The notes under the pieces: model-generated
Databases searched by the model: none
Told to the model about the DNA's origin: nothing
What the model saw: only the letters and a program-made list of their open reading frames with translations
In this document: positions 12,383 to 21,088 of the stretch, piece after piece
How positions within the stretch are numbered: position 1 is the first letter of the stretch
Layout: the number at the start of each line of letters is the position of its first letter
Translations under genes and position numbers: made by a program
NCBI GenBank assembly: GCA_022828595.1
Contig: JAKGHH010000007.1
Span: 33,852,356 to 33,916,355 of the forward strand
Length of the DNA: 64,000 bases
Direction of reading: 5' to 3'
DNA from: Nelumbo lutea
Lineage: Eukaryota; Streptophyta; Magnoliopsida; Proteales; Nelumbonaceae

Positions 12383-12815
12383 AATTTGACTGAACATACC
12401 AAATCAAGTGTTTAGGGTTTAGTTAGTGTTCGTCCCTATGGTCTAACACAACAGTAAAACCAAATGAAGAGGAGAGAAATGGATCTAAAACCAACTCTCA
12501 CGAGCAACCCCTGTCTAAACCCTAAACAATGTAAGTAGATTCTCCAAACTCTAAACTTTATAAAAATATGACTTTCTCTGAGTCCGACTTGTCTATCTTT
12601 TAAATTGGGCGTCTCCCATTAACTTTTTTGTGCTTCCCCCTTCAAATTAGGATAGGCTTCTTTAACTTATAATTTCGCATTTTCAAAACATGCCACTGTA
12701 TATATTTTTGCATTTCTGCTACCTATTAAAACCTAGGAAATGCTTTAATATTATTTTGATTTTTGAACTATTTTTTATTGAAAAAGTAAAAAAAAATGAA
12801 AATAGCCCTCCTCAA

Positions 12816-13046
12816 TAGGGTGCAACTTGGGCGGGCCCAGCCCGAGCCCAAACTGGCCCAACCCGGAATTTTACATAGATTGGGCTTGGATTTTCGGTCT
12901 TCTGGCTGGGTTTGGGCTCAGGAAGTTGGCTTTTTTATTTTTTGGGCCAGGCTCAGGTCTAACCCTTAGGTAGCCCGAACCCGGCCCGAGTCCAACCCAA
13001 TTATATACATTTATACATATATATATGTGTACATATGTAAATGTTG

Positions 13047-13088
<42 letters not shown>

Positions 13089-13270
13089 TGTGTGTGTGTG
13101 TATGTATGTATGCATAATTTTAGAGCGGGTTCATTAATCAACCCAAGCCCAAGCCCTACCTGAGTACATCAATTTATAGGATGGGCCAGACTCGGGGCTT
13201 AAGCTCGAATTTTAGGGACGGGCCTGGGTTGAACATAAACCCAACCCAATCCGCCCAACTTGCACCCCTA
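12816..13270. mobile_element. hAT-type MITE, family H1 copy b, perfect 8-bp TSD
   Basis: The element begins TAGGGTGCAACTTGGGCGGG and ends with the complement of TAGGGGTGCAAGTTGGGCGG. The octamer CTCCTCAA is present immediately outside both ends (12,808-12,815 and 13,271-13,278), a perfect 8-bp target duplication typical of the hAT superfamily. An (AT)n run occupies the centre. It has no coding capacity. Confidence 0.9.
13051..13085. repeat. (AT)n microsatellite
   Basis: A run of about 17 AT dinucleotides forms the core of the surrounding hAT MITE and is followed by TGTGTG and TATG runs. Confidence 0.85.
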
Positions 13271-13791
13271 CTCCTCAATGGTTACAAAAGAGATTAGTTA
13301 GAATTCATCTATTAGTATTAACAATTCTTGTAATCAATTGTTTGTTTACAAATAATCGGTATAACTAAACTTGCTGAAACAAAACAAATAGTCGATGGTC
13401 TTATACAGTAATCAAATGTTAGCTCACAAATAAAGAAATAAAAGAACAACAAATAACAAACAAACGTGGTAATTTTATTAGTATACATATATAGGTGTGA
13501 TTCGAACTTTTTAATAAGGGTATTTTCTTTCTTTCACTTTTTTTTTTTTTTTTGTCTTTTTCACTTAGCACACACCACACTTATTTATACCCACACAAAT
13601 TCTACTTTGAGTTTTAACTAAGGTTCTATTTGTTTGCATTTCATACTTTATACTTTCAACAACATGAAAATGCAAACTGTGGTATGCTTTTGATTTTGTA
13701 CTTGGATGGAAAACTTTCAAAATCATGTTTTCTCAAAATAAAAGCAAATAATGATGGCATTTAGATATAACAAAATGTTTTTTATGTGTGT

Positions 13792-13979
13792 ATGCCATGT
13801 GATTTGAATGTAAGTCAATAATATGTAAACTTCACATGGTAGCACTTAAATATGAATTGGATGCCATGTGTCATTTGAATATAGAGTCATTGACATGTGG
13901 GTATCACATGGTAGCATATATGGATGCCACATGGTATTTAAAGGTAAGTAAATGACATTATATGGCACGTGGCAGCATT
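13792..13979. repeat. Three imperfect tandem units of about 65 bp
   Basis: Units begin at 13,792, 13,861 and 13,924 with ATGCCATGTG or ATGCCACATGG, and each ends with CACATGGTAGCA or CACGTGGCAGCA. The spacings are 69 and 63 bp. The units have diverged considerably, so the array is old. Confidence 0.65.
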
Positions 13980-13984
13980 ATTGA

Positions 13985-14290
13985 GGGTGTCCATGGAAAA
14001 CCGAAAAATTGAAAAATAAAAAAATCGAATCGAACTGAGAAAACCAAACCAAAAAATGTGGTTAACCAAACTAATTAGTTTGGTTTCGGTTTAGTATTTT
14101 TGAAAAATTAAAGGACCAGTTTGATATTTGTTTAACCTGCCAAAAAAAAAACTATGGTTAACCAAATTGATTGGTATATATATTTATATGTATATTTTAT
14201 ATATATTTTTAATACATGTCACATATTTTTTATATATTATATATTATATTTTTATAATATTTGTTTGTTTGGCTCATGATTGCTCTTGAT
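13985..14290. repeat. AT-rich repeat remnant
   Basis: It starts GGGTGTCCATGGAAAACCG and carries AACCAAACCAAAAAA/GTTTGGTTTCGGTTT words before running into AT-rich sequence next to the gypsy element. It resembles the left part of a MITE, but no right terminus was found. Confidence 0.35.
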
Positions 14291-14307
14291 GTTTTGACTG
14301 TTTAGGT

Positions 14308-15372
14308 ATGGCTTTATCGCATGCCTTCTTCTCTGAGTTTCCGGTCGGGGCGCCAGACACGCCCTTCTTCAGGCGTCTAGTCGAGGATTTGAAGGCAGTG
14401 CAGCCCCCCACGGCTGAACCCGTGGTGGTTGGGGACACCGGAGGTGGCGACAACGCGATGCGCTCTGATGTGCAGGAGGTGCGCCAAGCCCGTCAACTGG
14501 GGAGGGAGCCGGAGGTAGCGACATAGTGTGAGGAACCTGCCGTTGATGCGGACACATTTGGGTATGCTGGAGGGGGAGTCACTGTAGAGTCCCGGTCCTC
14601 TAATGTGGCTGGCAATTCTTCCGGAGATGCCCCGTCACATCCTGCTCGCGATGAGATTGTGGCCCCTGAAGTCTCGGGGGACCTAGAACGTCATTTAGGG
14701 GACGAGGACGCAGAGCCAGAATTTGTCTTCCCTCCAGAGGAGTTGACCTACAAGGAGGAACTAACCCAGATACGGCAGGAATTATCGGGGTACTGCGACA
14801 AGTACTGTCTCCCACCATCGCATTTCCCAGTGGTTGATCCTGTGCGCATTCAAGGTAAAGAAGTGCAGTATGACGTCTCCAGTGCGGTTGCTCAGATTGC
14901 ATCAATTGCGATCCGTGCGGAGTGGTTTCTGGAGGGGAATCTGCATCCAGCCGTTGTGGGTCCTACCCTTAATACTATTGCTACTCTGATGAGTCACCCA
15001 CCGGAGGAGCTATCATGGTTCGATTTTGCCTGCTGGTTGGAGGCATGTTAGGCATTTTCCTCAATGGGTTTCTTCATGAATCAGGTCGAGCGACGATTTG
15101 GGATATTAGTGGACACCTTTTGGAAGGCGAGCCGGGACGTACCGCGGAATGATTTGTTCTGTTCCATGAAGGATGTTGGTGAACGTGGACAGGTTGTCGA
15201 GGCAGGTGTTGCCAAGGTGACAAGCAAGCTTAAGGACCTGAAGGAAGAGTGTGTGCGGCAGGAGTGGATACTGGATGACTACAAGGCAGACTTGGAGAGC
15301 TTGAAGCAACTTGAAGAAACTAGTCATGCGATAGAGACAATAGTCACAATTCGGAAGGAGTGGACCAAGTGA
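14308..15372 (+). pseudogene. Antisense extra ORF (aORF) of Tat-type gypsy element
   Basis: One reading frame of 355 codons runs from the ATG at 14,308 to the TGA at 15,370-15,372 but is cut by two amber codons in the same frame (TAG at 14,524 and 15,049). The frame is GC-rich compared with its surroundings and otherwise uninterrupted. The N-terminal third is acidic and low-complexity. The middle contains an FPPEELTYKEEL motif followed by a compact, W/F-bearing segment. The last about 100 residues are charged and probably coiled-coil (LKDLKEECVRQEW, DLESLKQLEE). It lies opposite to pol, between pol and where the 3' LTR should be, as known for Tat/Ogre aORFs. The function of such ORFs is unknown. 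Only translation past both stops would give a full product, so I treat it as inactive. Confidence 0.65.
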
Positions 15373-16064
15373 TCACCTTGTGTTGTATCTGCACTTGGTA
15401 GTGCTGGGGATGCCCCAAATATTGTATAATACTTTGTTATATGTTACACGATTTGATTGATTTTGCTGTGAACATAATCAGTTCTCGATTTTTTCGATCC
15501 CCATTTTTGTTGTGTGCATTTGTAGGATATCCGTAGTTTGGATATGCGATTACACAATACATGTACATGACTCTACCGTTTATGCTTATTATGCGATAGA
15601 GACATAGTAGGCTAGCGAATTTCCAATGTTGAATGTTGCTTCATCGCAAACTGTTGATCAGCCAGTCGCTATCATTAGTGCGAATGGCATATTAATCTGG
15701 ATGTTGCCTGGTATCCTTTTTGCTAGAAAAACGAGTATATGTGTTTGGGAATTTCGGTAGGAGAGGTTTATGTGATCTGTTGACGAGACTTCCTCCCCAA
15801 TGTCTGTGCGAACGAGTCCCTTCCATATTTGGGGGTCATGCCAATCTTTTGTATCATTCCTGTCTTATCACGAACTGGACTCGATTATGATTTAGGCGAG
15901 TAGCATTGGTTGGCCTTTCATTATTTTTAGTGGAGTAAATTGTTGTCTACTAGTGAAGCTTTGTTGTGGATGTAGAAACAAAAAAATGGGGATTATTTCC
16001 ATTAGTTTATTGCGATTAGTAAGAGTGAAGGCCCCCATTGCGATCATCGGAATTTTCGTCTTTC
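15373..16064. other. Non-coding spacer of the Tat element
   Basis: The stretch between the aORF stop and the minisatellite has no supported coding sequence. It is presumed to be part of the pol-3' LTR spacer of the same element. Confidence 0.45.
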
Positions 16065-16633
16065 TTTGGGGTCACCAGGGATTTGTCTGTGCCTGGGTTT
16101 TTTCGGGGCTTTCTGTGCCTGGGATTGTTAAGGCTTTCTGTGCCTGGGGTTGCCGGGGCTTTGTCTATGCATGGGGTGCCATGGCTTACTTAGATGCCCG
16201 GGATGTCTAGGTCTTTGTATGTGTGCCTGGGGTGTTCGGGGCTTTGTGTGTGCCTGGGGTGTCGGGGCTTACTTAGATGTCCGGGGTGTCCAGGGATTTG
16301 TATGTGTGCCTGGGGTGTTCGGGGCTTTGTGTGTGCCTGGGGTGTCGGGGCTTACTTAGATGTCCGGGGTGTCCAGGGATTTGTATGTGTGCCCGAGGTG
16401 CCAAGGCTTACTTAGATGCCTGGGGTGTTTGGGGCTTTGTGTGCCTGGGGTGTCGGGGCTTACTTAGATGCCCGAGTCTAGGGCTTTGTATGTGTGCCCG
16501 GGGTGCCTGGGGTGTCCGGGGCTTTGTGTGCCTGGGGTGCCGAGGCCTACTTTAATGCCTGGGATGTCCAAGGGTTTGTATGTGTGTTCGGGGTGCCAAG
16601 GCTTACTTAGATGCCTGGGGTGTCCAAGGCTTT
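16065..16633. repeat. G-rich minisatellite in retroelement spacer
   Basis: The array is built from related modules: GGGGCTTACTTAGATG(T/C)CC, GGGGTGTCC(A/G)GGG, TTTGTATGTGTGCC and TGGGGTGTTCGGGGC. The word CGGGGCTTACTTAGATG recurs at 16,263, 16,346 and 16,454, giving an 83-bp period between the first two (nearly identical units) and a 108-bp variant after that. Because the units are G-rich and often stop-free, several overlapping plus-strand ORFs appear here, but they are by-products. Tandem repeats in this position are known from Tat/Ogre elements. Confidence 0.85.
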
Positions 16634-16826
16634 GAGAGCATAAGAAACAAAATATATAAGTAGGTGTATAATCGAGGCAAGTATATATATTTTAAAAGAA
16701 AGAGAACATCCACATCAATGTCATAATATGAAACCGTATCGCATGTCAGAAGAAAGTTTAAAAAGAAATTCATCACGGATTTATTCATAAAAAAATGCAC
16801 ATTTGTATGATTACAAAGAAAGATGA

Positions 16827-18410
16827 CTAATCAAAGTAAGTTTTCAACCAGTAGCCATTTATGATTTCATCGTCATCACCTATGTCCACAGTTTTGAGTA
16901 CATAATAATCTGAATTGTGGGTCTCCTTTATCAAGTAGGGCCCCTCCCATGTTGGTGCGAACTTTCCTGCAGATTTGCCTTGCCTGACATTGAGACTCAT
17001 CTTCAATACTTTATCCCCTTCTTTAAAGTTTCTGGGCCTTAAGTGTCTATTGAAATTGGTGGCTAGGGCCTATTTGTATTTACTTTGTTTTTTCGCAGCT
17101 TTGTCTCTAACTTCAACTACTATCTCAAGTTTGTCTGTGAGTAGATTATCTAGGTCTTCTGGTCTTATCTTTTTACCCATTATGAAGGCTATCCTAGCGG
17201 ACACAGTTTTGATTTCCTTTGGCAGTTATAGCTTCTTGGCCATAGTTAGACTAGGGAGTAAGGCGTCACTTGTGGACTCTTCCTGATTGATGTGCGATAA
17301 GCTCATAGTGTCTCCGATAGTTTTTCTGCCAAATCCTTCTAATTATCGGCTACCACTTTACTCAGCATCCTTAATAGTGTCTTGTTTGTGGCTTCCGCCT
17401 AACTGTTGCCCTAGGGATAGTATGTTGTTGGTATCCCTAATCTCGCCTCGTATTGCCCTAAAAGGCCAGGGACCTCTTGATTCTTGATGGACAGGTCGTT
17501 ATCAATCAATGTTCGCATTGGTACCCCGAATCAGTGGACAATGTTTTGTCTCAGGAAGTTCACTATGTTGGCGGCACAGATTCGTCATAAGGGAACGACT
17601 TCTGCCCACTTAGCGAAGTAATCTGTTGCGATGATGATGAAGCAGTATCCCCTAGAGGGTGGGTGTATCTTTTCTATGAGGTCTACCCCCAAGTGTAAAA
17701 GGGCCAGGGCGTGATAACTTGGTGCAGGTCGTTGGCGGGCTTGTGGATCATTTCTCCATGGATTTGGCACTTGTGGCACCAGCGCACATGCCGTTGCATG
17801 TCTACCATCATAGTTGGCCAATAAAATCCAAGGTGGATGATGTGGTTGTGCAGGGCAAGCTGGCCTTGATGAGTTGCAGGTTCAAAGCTATGAGCTGTCT
17901 CTAATATATCATCAATTTCCTCACCGGCTAAGCATCGTAGAGGCTTGCCCATGTGTGATTTCCTGTATAGCACCCCGTCTTGGTGGTAGAATCTTTTGAT
18001 TTTGGACAATAGATTTCTCAGCAACTAGATGTCGATGGGGAGTGTGTGTTCTTGCAAGTATTCTATGTACATCTTCCTTTAATTCTCATTGCAGACCACT
18101 AAACATTCCTTGTTGTCTGTCTATGGGACACATTTATCGCACTCTCTTTGCATCCTAGTGGAGTCCCACTTCATCGTAGGCCAATAATATCCCAACCATT
18201 GTAGTTTACGGAACAAGGTACTCGTGATATCTTCACAAGTGGCATTGTGAATTTTGTTCAGCACTGCCTCCGCTTTCTACTTGCCTAAGCACCTTGTCCT
18301 CATGTTGTATGACTTTCAATGATATAGCACCCCATGCACCAACTAGAATTTTGTGATCAACCTAATGTCCTGTGTCCCTATGGTCTGGCCTTTCAATTTT
18401 TGTATCACCC
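16827..18410 (-). pseudogene. Gypsy pol: integrase with two zinc-binding modules and GPY C-terminus
   Basis: The minus-strand frames, with several stops and shifts, give an integrase. Around 18,330-18,120 lies a first zinc-binding-like segment ending LGYYWPTM and CDKC. Around 17,960-17,770 a second follows, with RCLAGEE, HLGFYWPTM and CHKCQIH. Next comes TPWPFYTWG/VDLIEKIHPPS and ATDYFAKWAEVVPL, the start of the DDE core. The C-terminal part reads KFAPTWEGPYLIKE, a GPY motif, and ends at a TAG at 16,827-16,829. There is no chromodomain. The wording is close to Ogre/Tat-type integrases rather than chromoviruses. Multiple in-frame stops make it non-functional. Confidence 0.8.
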
Positions 18411-19440
18411 CATATTTCTAATCGTCAGCCGCTATTTGCCCCTCTTCTTCCACCTGGTCTTTTAGGATGAGAGTTGATTGCCTACCAACCGTTTGGATAG
18501 CAATCTTTATCGGCTCTGGGCTGGCTTGAATCTTGGACCCTAAGGTAGCTAGTGCATCAGCAAAACTATTCTTGGCTCTGCTATGATGTTGGAAGCCTAC
18601 ATCCAAGTCGCAGACTAGTTTTTAGATCAAGGTCCTATAGGGTAGGATGGTGAGATCTTTTATCGTCGTGCTCCTGTCAAGTTGTCCAATTACTAACTTT
18701 GCATCACCAATCACCTTTATCTTCTTTACACCGACTTCAATCGCTTTTATCAGGCCAAGGACTAGTGCTTCATACTTTGCTATACTGTGGGAATAGAGGA
18801 ACTAGAGCTTAAATGAATACGTAGAGGTCTACCCATCCGAGGAGGACAGGGTCACTCTAGCGCCGGTTGAGGTGCTCGTGCTTATCCCATCGAAGGTCAA
18901 GATCTACTCTCTATTTTTTTCCAGGGCGACCATGTGTATCTCTCTAAGGATTTCCTCTGATACAGGGAAGTTAGAAATTGATGAAAAGGCAGCCAATAGA
19001 TTGGTAGCTGCTTGACACTTGATGGCTTTAGGTTGTGTATACTTTATCTCATATTCGTTAAGCTACATCATCAATTTTATGAGTGCCGGAAAGGGGAGGT
19101 CTATCCATGAAGAATTTGATGGGGTCACTCCGTTCGATGATCCGCACTTTTTGCCCTAGGATATAGTGTCGAAATTTTTGTGTGGCAAAGACCAAGGCCC
19201 GGCACTGTTGCTCCATGTGAGAATAGTTCTTTTCCATTGACTTTAGGGCCCTACTGGCGTAATAGATGGGGATTTTTACCTTGCTCTCATCCTCCTGCGC
19301 TAGCAGGCATCCTATGGCCTCTGTCCCTGTTGCGATGTATATCCTGAATTCTTGCCCATCTTTAGGCAGCAACATTGTAGGTGACTTAGCCAATGCTTGC
19401 CACTCAGATGAATTCTCAGACTGTCCCAACATACCCAGGT
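18411..19440 (-). pseudogene. Gypsy pol: end of RT plus dual RNase H
   Basis: The segment 19,432-19,058 encodes the connection and a first RNase H: a stretch with ATGTEAIGCLLAQEDESK, IPIYYASRAL and FATQKFRHYILGQ. The position normally holding the first catalytic Asp (DAS) reads ATG. After a frame break, 18,930-18,430 encodes a second, canonical-looking RNase H: LTFDGIST, KYEALVLGLIKAIEVGVKK, VIGDAKLVIGQL and NSFADALATLGSKI. Loss of catalytic residues in the first domain and a complete-looking second one is the known dual RNase H arrangement of the Tat lineage. Sequence similarity stops near 19,440, so gag, protease and most of RT are missing. Confidence 0.78.
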
Positions 19441-19881
19441 TTTGACCCCCGCTAAGGATCTCACTGATTGGTACATCAAAGACAGCCTAATCCGACACCT
19501 AGTGCAGTATCATAATCGAGTCTAGGGGTCGGGTGTAACTTTCCAGTTTTGCCCATCAATCTCCAAGGTCCAGGGCAATACTGGAAATCTGGTCCAGTTC
19601 AAAGATTCAATTAATCCTACACTATATGTGCCTAGGGTCTCACCCCGGCAGCTGAGACAAGCCACCCCAACCGACTTGGTGGCACCACAGTGTCAGCCTT
19701 GTCAGGATAGGTCTCCCCAGACCGACCCACTGGCTATGAACATTCTAAACTAACACGAGTCTCATTAAGTGTCCAGTTTAAGGGTATTACACAGAAACAT
19801 ACCAAGGGAACATGAATCAAATATGCACTTTTATCATGCGTATGCTAAGCCAAACTGAGCCTCATCGGTTTGAGCTAGGTT
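19441..19881. other. Unassigned sequence beside the broken gypsy element
   Basis: No coding frame or repeat family was recognised. It could be non-coding retroelement sequence, but no LTR ends or tRNA-binding site were seen. Confidence 0.35.
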
Positions 19882-20565
19882 TAAGGCTGCAACTTGGACC
19901 TGGTTGGCCTGAACCCAACCCAAAAATGTTGAGTTGGGTTGGGTCGGGTTGATGTTTGGGTTAGGGTTAGGGTTGATATTCATAAATCTGACTTTACTTT
20001 GGGTTGGGTTAGGGTTGACCTCTTAGCCAACCCAACCCAACCTGAACCCAACTCTATAGTAAATGTCATATATAAATATATGCTATATGTAATATATAAC
20101 ATACATTGATTTGTTTAGATGCATGATATTTGTATAGCCCCCACCAAATAGTATCATGTATTTCTTTTAATATAATCACTTCACTTAATCCTAATAAGAA
20201 AGACTAAAACCTTAATAACATTACTTTATGTTTTTTGAAAATTTTATTCTTCATCTCCTCTATGTTGTTTGCCGCCCAAGAAAGATCTATCGTAAGTCAT
20301 AACTCATAAGAAACTATAGTCATTTCTAACACTTGTTTTTCTGAACTTTGTACTAAAAGAACAAAAAAATAACGTCAACAAACAAATACTAATGAAACAT
20401 AGGATTAATCTATGTAGTAAAAGTTGAGTTAAGATCTAAAATCGAGAAGTTCTATAAGGTTTTAAAGGATGGGAAGAAGGTTGGGTTGGGTTGGGTTGGG
20501 TTAGAGTTAGGATTGGGTTAGGGTTGCCCTCAACCCAACCTAACCCGGCCCGACTTGCAGCCCTA
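19882..20565. mobile_element. hAT-type MITE, family H1 copy c, perfect 8-bp TSD
   Basis: The element starts TAAGGCTGCAACTTGG and ends ACTTGCAGCCCTA. The octamer GCTAGGTT lies directly outside both ends (19,874-19,881 and 20,566-20,573), a perfect 8-bp target duplication. The interior has many GGGTTGGGTT/AACCCAACCC words and extra AT-rich sequence, making it the longest of the three H1 copies (684 bp). It has no coding capacity. Confidence 0.88.
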
Positions 20566-20584
20566 GCTAGGTTGGGTCAAGGTG

Positions 20585-21035
20585 TGGGTTTTCAATTATG
20601 TTTTAAATTCAAATAAAAGTAACTTTTATTTTAATATTCACATCCATTCAATAATGATTGTAAATGGTGACTCTTCTCTAGTTTGCAACCTTCCCAAAGA
20701 GTTGTCGATGGGTCCTTATATACCCCTGGTCGTAGCAATCCAAAAACATTCCCTATTCTTCATTTGCCTCTGCATTAATCATTATTGAGTTGAGGTTTGC
20801 TACTACTCGTGTAACTCAATATTCTGAGTGCATGGTTAATGAGTACCTTCAAGGCTATTGAATCCTAGGGTAGAATGCCAATATTACCTATATTACACTA
20901 AACTTGATGCAAGAGAGGCAAAATTTTGCTTAAGGACTATGTTACAAACACACCTCAACCAATAACCTCTCCAACTTCCTTATTTATTATTTTCCCTCCT
21001 ACATTTCAAAATAGCATCCTACTACACACTCAACA
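20585..21035 (+). repeat. 5' LTR of copia element
   Basis: This repeat shares long blocks with 24,938-25,338: AATTCAAATAAAAGTAA, GGTGACTCTT, CAACCTTCCCAAAG, GAGTGCATGGTTA, TTGAATCCTAG and CACACCTC. Both copies end CACTCAACA or ACACTCAACA. The left boundary is approximate. Confidence 0.72.
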
Positions 21036-21088
21036 GACCTAGGCAAAATTGTTCTTCTCTTTTCTATATTTCTAATTACATACTTATC

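Larger units (their letters stand above)
14291..19440 (-). mobile_element. Decayed Ty3/gypsy element, Tat/Ogre lineage
   Basis: Reading on the minus strand, the order is RNase H, a second RNase H, integrase with zinc-binding modules and a C-terminal GPY motif (19,440 to 16,827). A non-coding spacer with a minisatellite (about 16,633-16,065) and an extra ORF on the opposite strand (14,308-15,372) follow. Extra antisense ORFs and tandem repeats between pol and the 3' LTR, and a duplicated RNase H, are established features of the Tat lineage. No LTR, gag, protease or most of RT was found: the element is broken near 19,440 at its 5' side and near 14,290 at its 3' side. Confidence 0.82.

Noticed and set aside
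15953..16555. Several overlapping plus-strand ORFs rich in C, G, L and W
   Set aside because: They are translations of the G-rich minisatellite in different phases. No start context, no family and no constant frame.
16065..16633. CRISPR-like repeat array
   Set aside because: The repeats are contiguous variable modules without unique spacers, in plant DNA inside a retroelement.
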